Shown piece after piece: positions 1 through 14,547 of a stretch of 64,000 bases of DNA (position 1 is its first letter; each line of letters opens with the position of its first letter). Both the position numbers and the translations under genes were made by a program. Under the pieces are notes generated by a model that saw nothing but the letters and a program-made list of their open reading frames with translations, was not told the origin of the DNA and did not search any database. The stretch is taken from positions 27,950 through 91,949 of the forward strand of contig NZ_OBDY01000039.1 of assembly GCF_900215205.1 (NCBI RefSeq). The letters run 5' to 3'. The stretch is from Paractinoplanes atraurantiacus. GTDB taxonomy: Bacteria; Actinomycetota; Actinomycetes; Mycobacteriales; Micromonosporaceae.

Positions 1-1302
1 CCCGAACAGGTGCGGCCGCTGCGGCACCCACGCGATCCGCGACCGCCAGGCATCCGGATCGACCGACGCCAGGTCGGCGCCGCCGACAGTCACCCGGCCC
101 GAGCCGACGGCGAAGCCCAGCAGCACGTTCAGCGCCGTGGATTTTCCGCACCCGCTCGGCCCGGTCAGCGCCACGATCTCCCCCGGCTCGATCACCGCGG
201 TCAGCCGCAGCGCGTCGCTGTCGCGGTAGCGAACGACGACGTCCTCGAACGCGATCACCCCGCCCGGCGCGGAACCCGAACGCGTGGCCTCCGAAGGCGC
301 GGAGCCCGAAGGCGCGGCCTCCGAAGGCGCGGAACCCGAAGGCGTGCCCGTCGGAGTCGCCGGGGTGTCGAGGATGGCGAAGGCCTCCTCGGCCGCGGCC
401 AGGCCTTCCGCGCTGGCGTGGTAGTTGGCGCCGACCTGGCGCAGCGGCAGATACGCCTCGGGGGCCAGGATCAGCACGAGCAGGGCCGTGGCCAGGTCGA
501 GACGCCCGTCGACCAGGCGCAGGCCGATGCCGACCGCGACCAGCGCCACCGACAGCGTCGCCAGCAGTTCCAGGACCAAGGACGACAGAAACGCGATTCG
601 TAACGTACGCATCGTCAGGCGCCGCTGATCGTCGCTGATCCGCCGGATCGTGGCGGCCTGGGCCCGGGCCCGCCCGAACAGCTTCAGCGTCGGCAGCCCG
701 GCGATCACGTCCAGGAAGTGGTGGGACAGCCGGGTGAGCAGCTTGAACTGCCTGCGGTTGGCGCTCTCGGTCTGCAGGCCGACCAGCGCCATGAACACCG
801 GGATCAGCGGCAGGGTCAGCACGATCGTCACGGTGGCGATCAGGTCGGCCGGCAGGATCCGGGCCAGCACGATCGCCGGGACCAGCCCGGCCAGCACCAG
901 CTGCGGCAGATAGCGGGCGAAGTACGCGTCGAGCGCGTCCAGCCCCCGTACGACCAAAGTGACCGCACCCCCCGTCTCGGCCGCACCCGGCCGCTCGGCG
1001 AGCCGCCGGAGCAGGGCCAGGCGCAGCTCGCTCTTGACCGAGGCCGACGAGCGGGCCGCCACCGCCTCCTGCGCCCAGGAGACCGCGGCCCGTCCCGCGA
1101 TCACGACCGCCAGCCCGATCAGCGTGGCCCGCAGGTCGCCCAGGCCGGCGCCGTGCAGGAAGACCGCGGTGATGCCGTCGGCCAGCAGCGTCGCCTGGGC
1201 CACGATCAGCCCGGCCAGGACGGCGCCGAGCACGACCGTGACCACCAGGTAGGCCCGGGTGCTCCGGGCGTACCTGAGCAGCCGCGGATCCAGCGGCCTC
1301 AT
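1..1302 (-). CDS. cydD: CydD-type ABC exporter (thiol reductant exporter), 3' end outside window
   Basis: ATP-driven exporter of cysteine/glutathione needed to assemble cytochrome bd. 434 codons are visible from the ATG at 1302; the C-terminus runs off the left edge. The N-terminal half is a six-helix ABC exporter domain. It is followed by a low-complexity linker (266-345) and then an ATPase domain with Walker A GPSGCGKS (about 140-162) and a Q-loop reading WVPQRPHLF at the edge. The start overlaps the cydB stop by 4 bp (ATGA), so it is translationally coupled in a cydA-cydB-cydD operon. The family call is firm. Whether cydC follows or is fused cannot be seen. Confidence 0.92.
   Translation of the reverse strand, partial: MRPLDPRLLRYARSTRAYLVVTVVLGAVLAGLIVAQATLLADGITAVFLHGAGLGDLRATLIGLAVVIAGRAAVSWAQEAVAARSSASVKSELRLALLRRLAERPGAAETGGAVTLVVRGLDALDAYFARYLPQLVLAGLVPAIVLARILPADLIATVTIVLTLPLIPVFMALVGLQTESANRRQFKLLTRLSHHFLDVIAGLPTLKLFGRARAQAATIRRISDDQRRLTMRTLRIAFLSSLVLELLATLSVALVAVGIGLRLVDGRLDLATALLVLILAPEAYLPLRQVGANYHASAEGLAAAEEAFAILDTPATPTGTPSGSAPSEAAPSGSAPSEATRSGSAPGGVIAFEDVVVRYRDSDALRLTAVIEPGEIVALTGPSGCGKSTALNVLLGFAVGSGRVTVGGADLASVDPDAWRSRIAWVPQRPHLFG
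266..345 (-). repeat. 15-bp in-frame tandem array in cydD linker
   Basis: Five consecutive 15-bp units (266-280, 281-295, 296-310, 311-325, 326-340) and a partial sixth, in plus-strand form GGCGCGG(A/C)(A/G/C)(C/T)CCGAA. Translated with cydD they give a pentapeptide pattern GSAPS/EAAPS between the membrane and ATPase domains. The array keeps frame and inserts a flexible linker. Confidence 0.85.
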
Positions 1303-2294
1303 GCCGGGATCTTTTCGACGCTGAGCCGCTTGCGGAACACCCAGTAGGTCCAGCTCTGGTAGAGCAGCACGAACGGGGTGCAGCCGACCGCGACCCAGGT
1401 CATGACCTTCAGCGTGTACGGCGAGGCCGACGCGTTCGTGACGGTCAGGCTGTTGGCGTCGGCGATCGAGGACGGCATGACGTTCGGGAACAGCGTCACG
1501 AACAGCGCGAACACCGCCAGCACCAGGGTGGCCGCGGTGGCCAGGAAGGCCCAGCCCTCGCGCCGGGCCCGGATGGCCGGGATCGCGGCGAGCAGCGACA
1601 CCGCGGCCGCGGCCATGAGGATCCAGCCGGCCACGTCGTGGTGAGCGATCGCCGTCCAGAGCAGGAATCCGGCCGCGACGACGACCGCCGGGCCGATCAG
1701 CCGCGCCGCGAGCCGGCCGGCCCGCTCCCGGATCTCGCCGTCGGTCTTGAGCGCCAGGAAGACCGCCCCGTGCAGCGTGAACAGGGCCAAGGTCGTCAGA
1801 CCACCGACCAGGGCGTACGGGTTCAGCAGGTCGAAGAAGCCACCCACGTACTCGTGGTCGGCGTCCAGCCGCACGCCGCGCACGATGTTGCCGAAGGCGA
1901 CGCCCCACAGGACGGCCGGGATCCAGCTGCCCGCGATGATGCAGAGGTCCCAGCGGCGCCGCCAGCGGTCGTCGTCGCGCTTGCCGCGGTATTCGAAGGC
2001 GACACCGCGGATGATCAGCGCGGCCAGGATGAGCAGCAGCGGCAGGTAGAAGCCGGAGAACAGGGTGGCGTACCACTCGGGGAACGCGGCGAAGGTGGCG
2101 CCGCCGGCGACGATCAGCCACACCTCGTTGCCGTCCCAGACCGGGCCGATCGTGTTGATGAGCAGGCGCCGCTCGCGGTTGTCGCGGCCCAGCACGGGCA
2201 GCAGGATGCCGACGCCGAAGTCGAAGCCCTCGAGCAGGAAGTAGCCGGCCCACAGCAGAGCGATGAGCGCGAACCAGACAGTGGTGAGTTCCAT
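1299..2294 (-). CDS. cydB: Cytochrome bd ubiquinol oxidase subunit II
   Basis: Membrane subunit of the high-affinity terminal oxidase that passes quinol electrons to oxygen. 331 residues, typical of short actinobacterial CydB. The N-terminus carries the family signatures YFLLEGFDFGVG and GPVWDGNEVWL, and eight to nine hydrophobic helices follow. It starts 13 bp after the cydA stop and overlaps cydD by 4 bp, so cydABD is one transcript. The operon is presumably induced at low oxygen through the DosR-like box at 3762-3775 (inference). Confidence 0.97.
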   Translation of the reverse strand: MELTTVWFALIALLWAGYFLLEGFDFGVGILLPVLGRDNRERRLLINTIGPVWDGNEVWLIVAGGATFAAFPEWYATLFSGFYLPLLLILAALIIRGVAFEYRGKRDDDRWRRRWDLCIIAGSWIPAVLWGVAFGNIVRGVRLDADHEYVGGFFDLLNPYALVGGLTTLALFTLHGAVFLALKTDGEIRERAGRLAARLIGPAVVVAAGFLLWTAIAHHDVAGWILMAAAAVSLLAAIPAIRARREGWAFLATAATLVLAVFALFVTLFPNVMPSSIADANSLTVTNASASPYTLKVMTWVAVGCTPFVLLYQSWTYWVFRKRLSVEKIPA

Positions 2295-2307
2295 CGATGG
2301 GCCCCTG

Positions 2308-3705
2308 TTAGTAGGCGAACGCTAGCGGACGGTCCTCGTCGGAGGAGTCCGAGTCGGAGGGTGGGATTTCCGGGGCGCCGGCCCGGGCGTACTTCAGGAA
2401 GAGCCCGGCCTCGACGACCGCGAGCACGCCGTACAGCACGGTGAGGGTGATCAGTGACGTCGCGGCCTCGCCGGTGCTGACCGAGGGCGAGACGCTCTCG
2501 GACGTCTTGAACAGGCCGAACACCGTCCACGGCTGGCGGCCCATCTCGGTGAAGATCCAGCCGAACGAGTTGGCCGCGAGCGGCCCGCCGAACGACAGGA
2601 TGACGGCGAGCCACAACCATCGGTTCGTGGGCGTACGGCCCCGGCGCATGGCCCAGAGCGCGAGCAGCGCGACCGCCATGGTGGCGATGCCGAAGCCCAT
2701 CATCAGGCGGAACGACCAGTAGGTGACGGGGATCGAGGGCGCGTACTCGCCGGGCCCGTACTTCTGTTCGTACTCGGCCTGAAGGTTGTCGATGCCCTCG
2801 ACCTCACCGTCGAAGGTGCCGGTGGCGAGGAAGGAGAGCAGCGACGGGATGCGGACGCTGTAGAGCTCCTCCTCGCCGTTGAGCGAGCCGATCGTGAAGA
2901 TCGAGAAGCTGGCCGGCTGCGAGTCCTGGTAGAGGGCCTCGGCGGCGGCCATCTTCATGGGCTGCTGCTCGGTCATGATGCGGGCCTGCTGGTCGCCGGT
3001 GATGAGCACGCCGACGCCGGCGATCAGCACGACCCAGGCGCCGAGCTTGAGGCTGGGCCGGAAGACGTCCATCTGGTTCCTGCGCTTGAGGTGCCAGGCG
3101 CTGACCGCCATGAGCACCGCGCCGCCGGTGAGGAAGCAGGCGGTGATCGTGTGCGGGAACGTGACCAGGGTCGTCGAGTTGGTCAGGAGCTGCCAAATGC
3201 TGGTCAGCTCGGCCCGGCCGGTCTGCTCGTTCATCGTGTAGCCGACCGGGTGCTGCATCCACGAGTTGGCGGCCAGGATGAAGTACGCCGACAGCAGCGT
3301 GCCGATGGCGGCGGCCCAGATGGTCGCGAGGTGCACCTTCTTCGGCAGCCGGTCCCAGCCGAAGATCCACAGGCCGAGGAACGTCGACTCGAGGAAGAAG
3401 GCCAGCAGGCCCTCGATGGCCAGCGGCGCCCCGAAGACGTCACCGACGAAGCGGGAGTAGTCGCTCCAGTTCATGCCGAACTGGAACTCCTGCACGATGC
3501 CGGTGACGACACCGATCGCGAAGTTGATCAGGAAGAGCTTGCCCCAGAACTTGGTGGCCTTGAGGTAGTGCTCCTTACCCGTACGGACCCAGGCGGTCTG
3601 CAGGCCGGCGACGAGCACCGACATGCCGATGGTGATCGGCACGAACAAGAAGTGGTACACGGTGGTGATGCCGAACTGCCATCGGGCAATGTCGAGCGTG
3701 TCCAC
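2308..3705 (-). CDS. cydA: Cytochrome bd ubiquinol oxidase subunit I
   Basis: Haem-bearing, quinol-oxidising subunit of cytochrome bd in the cytoplasmic membrane. At 465 residues it belongs to the short Q-loop type (E. coli CydA is 522). His18 in TTVYHFLFVP is the expected haem b595 ligand. A second conserved His lies in FPHTITACF, and the GRQPW signature follows IFTEM near residue 390. It is the first gene of the cyd operon and is divergent from the P-type ATPase at 3870. The shared 160-bp gap holds a DosR-like palindrome. No Rex-type site was found there. Confidence 0.97.
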   Translation of the reverse strand: MDTLDIARWQFGITTVYHFLFVPITIGMSVLVAGLQTAWVRTGKEHYLKATKFWGKLFLINFAIGVVTGIVQEFQFGMNWSDYSRFVGDVFGAPLAIEGLLAFFLESTFLGLWIFGWDRLPKKVHLATIWAAAIGTLLSAYFILAANSWMQHPVGYTMNEQTGRAELTSIWQLLTNSTTLVTFPHTITACFLTGGAVLMAVSAWHLKRRNQMDVFRPSLKLGAWVVLIAGVGVLITGDQQARIMTEQQPMKMAAAEALYQDSQPASFSIFTIGSLNGEEELYSVRIPSLLSFLATGTFDGEVEGIDNLQAEYEQKYGPGEYAPSIPVTYWSFRLMMGFGIATMAVALLALWAMRRGRTPTNRWLWLAVILSFGGPLAANSFGWIFTEMGRQPWTVFGLFKTSESVSPSVSTGEAATSLITLTVLYGVLAVVEAGLFLKYARAGAPEIPPSDSDSSDEDRPLAFAY

Positions 3706-3761
3706 GGGCTGGTCCTTTCCACGGATGGCTAGATCCTTTCGGCCGGCCCGCCCGCGGAGGA

Positions 3762-3775
3762 GGGTCTAAAGTCCC
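3762..3775. promoter_or_regulatory. DosR-like box between cydA and ctpF-like gene
   Basis: GGGTCTAAAGTCCC, a 6-2-6 palindrome with one mismatch to the mycobacterial DosR core GGGACTWWAGTCCC. It sits 56 bp upstream of cydA and about 95 bp upstream of the ATPase start. A half-site GGGACTTTCGG lies at 3819-3829. Control of both divergent operons is inferred. Confidence 0.65.
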
Positions 3776-3869
3776 GTGGGTCCCAAGGCTTAAGTACCGC
3801 GAACCGATCTCGGCGCCCGGGACTTTCGGCTCTCCCGCGCGCCGGGCGGACCCGGAAGGCTTGCCCACC

Positions 3870-6404
3870 GTGGACACCGCAACCGCACCGACGGCGCTCG
3901 GGCTCACCTCCGATCAGGCCGCCCGGCGCCTCGCCGCCGACGGCCCCAACGCGGTCGACCCGCCGCGCCCTCGCCGCCTCGTCGGCCGGGTGGGCCGCCA
4001 GCTCGGCGACCCGCTCGTGCTGCTGCTGATCGCCGCCGCGGTGATCACGGCGCTGCTCGGCGACGTGCCCGACACCGCCGTGATCGTGCTGGTCGTTCTG
4101 GTCAACACGGTGATCGGCGTCGTTCAGGAAGTACGCGCCGACGCCGCCATCGCGGCTCTCGACCGCCTCGCCGCGCCGTCGGCGCGGGCGGTCCGCGACG
4201 GCCACGACCGCATCGTCGCGGCGGCGGATCTGGTCCGGGACGATCTCGTACGTCTCGAGGCCGGCGACATCGTTCCGGCCGACCTCGCCCTGGTCGAGGC
4301 CCACCGGGCCACCTTCGACGAGTCGTCGCTGACCGGCGAGTCGGCGCCCGTCTCCCGCACGGCCGGCGAGGAGGCCGGGTCGGGGACGGTCCTGACCACC
4401 GGCCGGGCGACCGGCGTGGTCGTCCGGACCGGGGCGCGCAGCTCGCTCGGCCGCATCGCGGCGCTGGTCGCGCACACCGGCCCCGGCGCGACCCCGCTGC
4501 AGCGCCGCCTGGCGGCCCTGGGCCGGGCGCTGGGCCTGGCCGCGGTCGCGATCTCCGCGGTCGTCTTCGCGGCCGGCGTGCTCGCGGGCCAGCCGGTGGC
4601 CCGGATGGCCATCACGGCGGTGAGCCTCGTCGTCGCCGCCGTGCCGGAGAGCCTGCCGGCCGTGGTGACCCTCGCGCTGGCCCTCGGCTCGCGCCGGATG
4701 GCCCGGACCAGGGCCATCCCCCGCCGCCTGCACGCGGTCGAAACCCTCGGCTCGGTCACGGTGATCGCCTCCGACAAGACCGGAACGCTGACCGAGAACC
4801 GGATGTCCGTCCAGCGCGCCCTGACGACGGACGGCACCGCCTTCGCCGTCACCGGCGAGGGCTACGCCCCCACCGGCACGGTCACACCGGAAGTCGCCTC
4901 CGCCGGCTCACCACTGAGGGAATTGGCGCTCGGCGGGCTCCTGTGCAACGACGCCGAGCTGATCGCGCCGGCCGCCGGCCGTCCGGAGTGGGCGGCCGCC
5001 GGCGACCCGATGGAGGCGGCTCTGGTCGCCTTCGCGGCCCGGTGCGGGCTCGACGCGGCAATCGAGCGGGGCCGCTACCCGCGCGTCGCCGAGCAGCCTT
5101 TCGATCAGGACCGCCGCCGCATGGTCACCGTTCACCGCCGGCCCGAGGGTGGCTACCTGACGGTCTGCAAGGGTGCGCCGGAGAGTGTCCTGACGGCCGA
5201 CGGGCCGGACCAGGCCGCGGGAGAGCTGGCGGCAGGCGGGCTGCGGGTGTTGGCGGTGGCCACGGCAGTGACCCCGGAGCGGCCCGACCCGGCCGACCCG
5301 CCACCGCTGCGGGTGGCGGGACTGGTGGGTATCGGGGATCCGCTGCGGACCGGCGCGGCCGACACCGCTGCGGCGTTCGCGCGGTCGGGGGTGCGGCTGG
5401 TGCTGATCACCGGAGACCATCCCGCGACGGCGGCGGCCATCGGGCGGCAGCTGGGCATTCTCGGTGACGGCGACGAGGTCGCCTCCGGCCCCTCGGAGGT
5501 GGGCGCCCGGGTCTACGCCCGGGTGCAGCCGGAGGAGAAGCTCGACATCATCGCCGCGCTGCAGGAGCGCGGCGACGTGGTGGCGATGACCGGGGACGGG
5601 GTCAACGACGCACCGGCGCTGCGCCGGGCCGACATCGGGGTCGCCATGGGCGGCGGCACCGAGGTGGCACGGCAGGCGGCCGAGCTCGTGCTGGTCGACG
5701 ACAACCTCGGCACTGTCGCGTCGGCGATCGGCGAGGGGCGGCGGATCTACGACAACATCCGGCGGTTCCTGCGCTACGCGCTCTCCGGCGGCATCGCGGA
5801 GCTGCTGGTGATGCTGGCCGGGCCGTTGCTGGGCATGCCGTTGGCACTGCTGCCGGGACAACTGCTCTGGATCAACCTGCTCACCCACGGCATCCCCGGG
5901 GTGGCGCTCGGCGCCGAGCCGGCCGATGCGGGCGTCAGCGACCGGCCGCCCCGGTCGCCTCAGCAGTCCGTGCTCGGTGACGGGCTGCTGGCCGGTGTGA
6001 TCCTGGGCGGCCTCTGTCTCGGGTCGGTGACGCTGGCCGCCGGCGTGCTCGCCATGCTGTTCGACCGGCCGTGGCAGTCGGTGATGTTCGTGGTGCTCGG
6101 GCTGGCCCAGCTCGGTGTCGCCCTGGCCGTCCGGGCGCGGCCCGCGGCCGGGACACCCCGCAACCGCTGGTTGCTGATCTCGGTGATGGTGTGCGCGGTC
6201 CTGCAGGTCGGCGGCGTCCTGGCACCGCCGCTGCGAGCACTGCTCGGCACCGAGGCGCTGACCTGGCGCGAGCTCGTGGCCTGCGCCGTCTTCGCCGCGA
6301 TACCCGCCCTGCTGCTGCGCGCGACGGCCCGGTGGGTGGGACTTTGGTCCCGACTGATCGGGCGCAAGGCCTCCGGCGCCGCCACGTCCGTGCGAGGAGA
6401 GTGA
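3870..6404 (+). CDS. P2-type cation-transporting ATPase (CtpF-like)
   Basis: 844-residue P-type ATPase that moves a cation across the plasma membrane. Motifs in order: actuator LTGES (about 153), M4 motif VPESLP, phosphorylation site SDKTGTLT (about 301), hinge GDGVNDAP (about 574), then four further helices. The M4 PESLP and absence of N-terminal metal-binding domains place it with Ca/Mn-type P2A pumps such as mycobacterial CtpF. The substrate is not provable from sequence. I chose GTG 3870 because GGAAGG at 3854-3859 is 10 bp upstream; an in-frame TTG at 3861 is too close to it. Mycobacterial ctpF is a DosR-regulon gene, matching the nearby box. Confidence 0.93.
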   Translation: MDTATAPTALGLTSDQAARRLAADGPNAVDPPRPRRLVGRVGRQLGDPLVLLLIAAAVITALLGDVPDTAVIVLVVLVNTVIGVVQEVRADAAIAALDRLAAPSARAVRDGHDRIVAAADLVRDDLVRLEAGDIVPADLALVEAHRATFDESSLTGESAPVSRTAGEEAGSGTVLTTGRATGVVVRTGARSSLGRIAALVAHTGPGATPLQRRLAALGRALGLAAVAISAVVFAAGVLAGQPVARMAITAVSLVVAAVPESLPAVVTLALALGSRRMARTRAIPRRLHAVETLGSVTVIASDKTGTLTENRMSVQRALTTDGTAFAVTGEGYAPTGTVTPEVASAGSPLRELALGGLLCNDAELIAPAAGRPEWAAAGDPMEAALVAFAARCGLDAAIERGRYPRVAEQPFDQDRRRMVTVHRRPEGGYLTVCKGAPESVLTADGPDQAAGELAAGGLRVLAVATAVTPERPDPADPPPLRVAGLVGIGDPLRTGAADTAAAFARSGVRLVLITGDHPATAAAIGRQLGILGDGDEVASGPSEVGARVYARVQPEEKLDIIAALQERGDVVAMTGDGVNDAPALRRADIGVAMGGGTEVARQAAELVLVDDNLGTVASAIGEGRRIYDNIRRFLRYALSGGIAELLVMLAGPLLGMPLALLPGQLLWINLLTHGIPGVALGAEPADAGVSDRPPRSPQQSVLGDGLLAGVILGGLCLGSVTLAAGVLAMLFDRPWQSVMFVVLGLAQLGVALAVRARPAAGTPRNRWLLISVMVCAVLQVGGVLAPPLRALLGTEALTWRELVACAVFAAIPALLLRATARWVGLWSRLIGRKASGAATSVRGE
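6338..6351. promoter_or_regulatory. DosR-like box ahead of the nitroreductase pair
   Basis: GGGACTTTGGTCCC: six-base arms around TT with a single departure from the DosR core. It lies inside the last codons of the P-type ATPase gene, 58 bp before the first nitroreductase. That is a typical distance for an activator site serving the downstream pair. Confidence 0.68.
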
Positions 6405-6409
6405 TTGTC

Positions 6410-7363
6410 ATGACAACGCCGCTCGAGAAGGCCGCGCAGGCCGCACAGCACGCACCGTCCGTGTTCAACACCCAGCCCTGGTCGTGGCGGCTGATCGGCG
6501 ACACGCTGGAGCTGCACGCCGACGCGGAGCGCAAGCTCGGCACGGTGGACCGCGACGGGCGGCTCCTGCTGCTCAGCTGCGGCGCGGCTTTGCACCACGC
6601 CCGGGTCGCCCTGGCCGCGGCCGGGTGGGCGGCCACGGTCGAGTATTTCCCGGGCGGGGACGCGCTGGCCCGGATCCGGATCGGTGAGGCCGTTCCGGCC
6701 GATCCGCGGGCCGAGCGCCTGGCCGCCGCGATCCCCCGCCGGCGCACCGACCGGCGGCCGTTCGGCGAGCGTGAGGTCACCGAGGCCGAGCTGACCGAGC
6801 TGCGGCGCGCGGTCGAGGCCGAGGGGGCCTATCTGCATCTCGTGCGGCCCGACCAGATCGCCCAGCTCGCCATCTCGGCCGAGCTGGCCGGGGACGCCGA
6901 GCTGAACGACCCGGAATACCGGGCCGAGCTCGACCGGTGGACCAGCCGGCCCGAGTTCACCGGTGACGGCGTGCCCACCTCGACCGCCGTCGAGGCGGGG
7001 CTGCGCCGGGTGCCGGTGCGCGACTTCGCACCGGGTGGCGGGGCCGGGCTGGCCGTCGGGGCCGAGCACGACCAGGGCGCCGCGTACGTGGTGCTGTTCG
7101 GCGACGACACCCGGCCGGTCGACCTGCTGCACGGCGGCGAGGCGCTGTCCGCCCTGCTGCTGCTGGCCACCGCCGACGGGATGGCCACGGCGCCGATCAG
7201 CGACGCCATCGAGGTCGAGTGGCCCCGGCAGCTCGTCGCCGGGCTGCTGGCCGGGGTCGGCGAGCCGTACCTGGTGGTCCGGCTGGGCTACCCGGCCGAG
7301 TCCGAGCCGCTGCCGCCGCGGCCACGCCGCGACGTCCGCGACGTCATCACGATCATCGAATAG
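6410..7363 (+). CDS. Acg-family NAD(P)H nitroreductase-like protein
   Basis: 317-residue member of the Acg family, a flavin-fold group related to classical nitroreductases but with an internal duplication and a lid. Characteristic stretches: APSVFNTQPWSW near the N-terminus, the basic patch PRRRTDRRPFGER near residue 107, and a C-terminal VRLGYPAESEPLPPRPRRD. Mycobacterial homologues (Acg/Rv2032, Rv3131) are strongly DosR-induced; their substrate is unsettled, and FMN sequestration has been proposed. The start at ATG 6410 is 5 bp after the ATPase stop and preceded by GAGGAG. It forms an operon with the paralogue at 7380. Confidence 0.88.
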   Translation: MTTPLEKAAQAAQHAPSVFNTQPWSWRLIGDTLELHADAERKLGTVDRDGRLLLLSCGAALHHARVALAAAGWAATVEYFPGGDALARIRIGEAVPADPRAERLAAAIPRRRTDRRPFGEREVTEAELTELRRAVEAEGAYLHLVRPDQIAQLAISAELAGDAELNDPEYRAELDRWTSRPEFTGDGVPTSTAVEAGLRRVPVRDFAPGGGAGLAVGAEHDQGAAYVVLFGDDTRPVDLLHGGEALSALLLLATADGMATAPISDAIEVEWPRQLVAGLLAGVGEPYLVVRLGYPAESEPLPPRPRRDVRDVITIIE

Positions 7364-7379
7364 ACAGGGAGCTGAGACG

Positions 7380-8330
7380 GTGTCCGCCTACGACGAGACC
7401 GACCTGCGCCTGGCCGCGAAGGCCGGGATCCGGGCGCCCTCGATCGGCAACAGCCAGCCGTGGCTGTTCCGGCTCGACGGTGGCGCCATCGAGGTGCGCA
7501 CCGATCCCACCCGGCGCCTGCACCACCTCGACCGCGACGGCTGGGCGGCCCGCCTGGCCTGCGGCGCCGCCACCTTCAACGCCCGCCTCGCGCTGGCCTG
7601 GGCCGGCCATCCGGCCGAGGTGCGGCTCGCGCCCGACCCGCATGACGCCGGGCTCATCGCCCGGCTCAGCCCCGGACCGCAACGGCCGCCGACGTACGCC
7701 GAGGCCGAGCTGCACGGTGCGATCGAGCGCCGCTACAGCAACCGGGGGCCGTTCTGGCCCGATCCGGTGCCGGCCGACGTGCGGGCCCGGCTGATCGCCG
7801 CCGCCCGCGAGGAGTCGGCCTGGCTCGACCTGCTGGTCGGCATGACCGCGATCGGGGCCTTCTCCGAGATCGCCCGGTCGGCCGACCGGGTGCTCCGGCG
7901 TGACGCGGCCTACCAGGCCGAGCAGGCCTCGTGGACCCATGTCGAGTCGGCCGCCGACGGCATCCCGGTCACCGCCGGCGCTCCCCTGGCCGAGCCGCAG
8001 GACCTGCTGCCGCAGCGGTTCTTCAACGACCGGCGGCGGGTGGCGGGCCGCGACTACGAGCCGGAGCCGCTGGTCGGCATCCTCGGCGTGGCCGGCGACC
8101 GGCCGGCCGATCAGATCCTGGCCGGTGAGGGGCTCCAGCGGGTGCTGCTGACCGCGACCGCGGCCGGGCTGGACACGTCGATGATCAGCCAGCCGATCGA
8201 GGTGCCGGCCGCGCGGGAGCAGTTGCGCCGCTCGCTGGGCCGTTACGGCTGGCCGCAGATCGTCATCCGCTTCGGCTACGGCTCCCCCGGCCATCCCACG
8301 CCACGCCGCGATGTGACGGAGGTGATCTAG
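7380..8330 (+). CDS. Second Acg-family nitroreductase-like protein
   Basis: 316 residues, paralogous to the preceding gene. It repeats the APSIGNSQPWLFR N-terminal motif, the RRYSNRGPF basic segment and the C-terminal IRFGYGSPGHPTPRRD. The start is GTG 7380 with AGGGAG 8-14 bp upstream; an ORF extending to 6963 is only an overlap into the neighbour. The 16-bp gap implies co-transcription, and thus control by the DosR-like box at 6338. Tandem divergent copies suggest heterodimers or two specificities (inference). Confidence 0.87.
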   Translation: MSAYDETDLRLAAKAGIRAPSIGNSQPWLFRLDGGAIEVRTDPTRRLHHLDRDGWAARLACGAATFNARLALAWAGHPAEVRLAPDPHDAGLIARLSPGPQRPPTYAEAELHGAIERRYSNRGPFWPDPVPADVRARLIAAAREESAWLDLLVGMTAIGAFSEIARSADRVLRRDAAYQAEQASWTHVESAADGIPVTAGAPLAEPQDLLPQRFFNDRRRVAGRDYEPEPLVGILGVAGDRPADQILAGEGLQRVLLTATAAGLDTSMISQPIEVPAAREQLRRSLGRYGWPQIVIRFGYGSPGHPTPRRDVTEVI

Positions 8331-8358
8331 GCCCGGGCGGTGACGTTCCACGGCATCT

Positions 8359-8377
8359 TTTGTGGGATCCTCACAAA
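8359..8377. promoter_or_regulatory. Inverted repeat upstream of the acyl-CoA carboxylase
   Basis: TTTGTG (8359-8364), seven-base spacer containing GGATCC, then CACAAA (8372-8377), 135 bp before the carboxylase start. It resembles a Rex operator, but the TTGTG-CACAA spacing is 7 rather than 8, so Rex is not claimed. A fatty-acid-responsive repressor is equally possible. The rest of the 8331-8511 gap shows nothing clear. Confidence 0.5.
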
Positions 8378-8511
8378 GCATCTCGTCTGCCATGCACGAT
8401 GCCATCATTGGTTACCCGCCGATAATCGGACAGGGTAGAGGCAGGTGCAGGCGGCGCTCCGGGACCCGGACGTCGCCTTCTGCGCGTAAGTGGTGCTGGG
8501 AGGCTCAACCG

Positions 8512-13938
<5,427 letters not shown>

Positions 13939-13941
13939 GCT

Positions 13942-13972
13942 TTCCGGGGGGCCTTCGCGGGCCCCCCGGGAA
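13942..13972. terminator. Strong GC hairpin after the carboxylase gene
   Basis: TTCCGGGGGGCC, a TTCGC loop, then a complementary GGCCCCCCGG arm ending AA, directly after the stop at 13938. It lies between two convergent genes and could terminate both. Confidence 0.75.
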
Positions 13973-13974
13973 GG

Positions 13975-14499
13975 TCAGGCCTGCGGCGGCCAGACGCGGC
14001 CGGCTTGCGCCTGGGCCACGCGACGCCGCGTACGCCAAGGGAAGTAAGCCGCGAGAAGACCGGCCAGCACAAGCACCGCGCCCGCGATGATGACGCGCGG
14101 CGAGTTGAAGAAGTTGGTCGACCGGTTCGTGATGCCGTCGTCGGTGACGAACTGCTCCGGGTGGGCCGGGTCGTACTTGATCTGCAGGGCCGGGTGGGTG
14201 GCCGGGTCGCAGTCCTTGGCGTCGGAGCAGGCGATGCGCGACTCGTACTGCTTGTCGCCGATCCAGTAGCGCAGCAGCGCCTGGGCCTGCCCGACCAGCG
14301 ACGCCTCCTCGTAGTCGAGCAGCACGGCGTTGGTCTCCGTGCCCTTGCTCTGCAGGCGATCGGCCTGGGCCGCGTCCGCGCGCTTGACGACGATGCCGCC
14401 GATCAGCAGCACCAGGCCGGCCGCGACCAGGACCCCGGCGGTCACGTAGACGAGCACCTTGCCGCGCGTGTTCGGGTGCGAGGGGTCACCGCTGGACAT
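13975..14499 (-). CDS. DUF3592-like membrane protein
   Basis: 174-residue protein with one hydrophobic helix near residues 15-37, an extracytoplasmic domain of about 90 residues and a second helix near 137-157. The domain contains two Cys (IACSDAKDCDP) and KYDPAHPEQ; that arrangement is typical of DUF3592-type proteins, whose function is unknown. It ends just past the carboxylase terminator and is the last gene of a minus-strand group that may start at 17657, 48 bp after the HTH/helical-repeat gene. Confidence 0.6.
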   Translation of the reverse strand: MSSGDPSHPNTRGKVLVYVTAGVLVAAGLVLLIGGIVVKRADAAQADRLQSKGTETNAVLLDYEEASLVGQAQALLRYWIGDKQYESRIACSDAKDCDPATHPALQIKYDPAHPEQFVTDDGITNRSTNFFNSPRVIIAGAVLVLAGLLAAYFPWRTRRRVAQAQAGRVWPPQA

Positions 14500-14547
14500 C
14501 GTCGATCCTCCTGGTTCGTGGGGGTGAGCGGGATGACTGTATCGACC

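Noticed and set aside
8359..8377. Rex operator before the carboxylase
   Set aside because: TTGTG and CACAA are 7 rather than 8 bases apart, so it fits Rex poorly; kept only as an unassigned inverted repeat.
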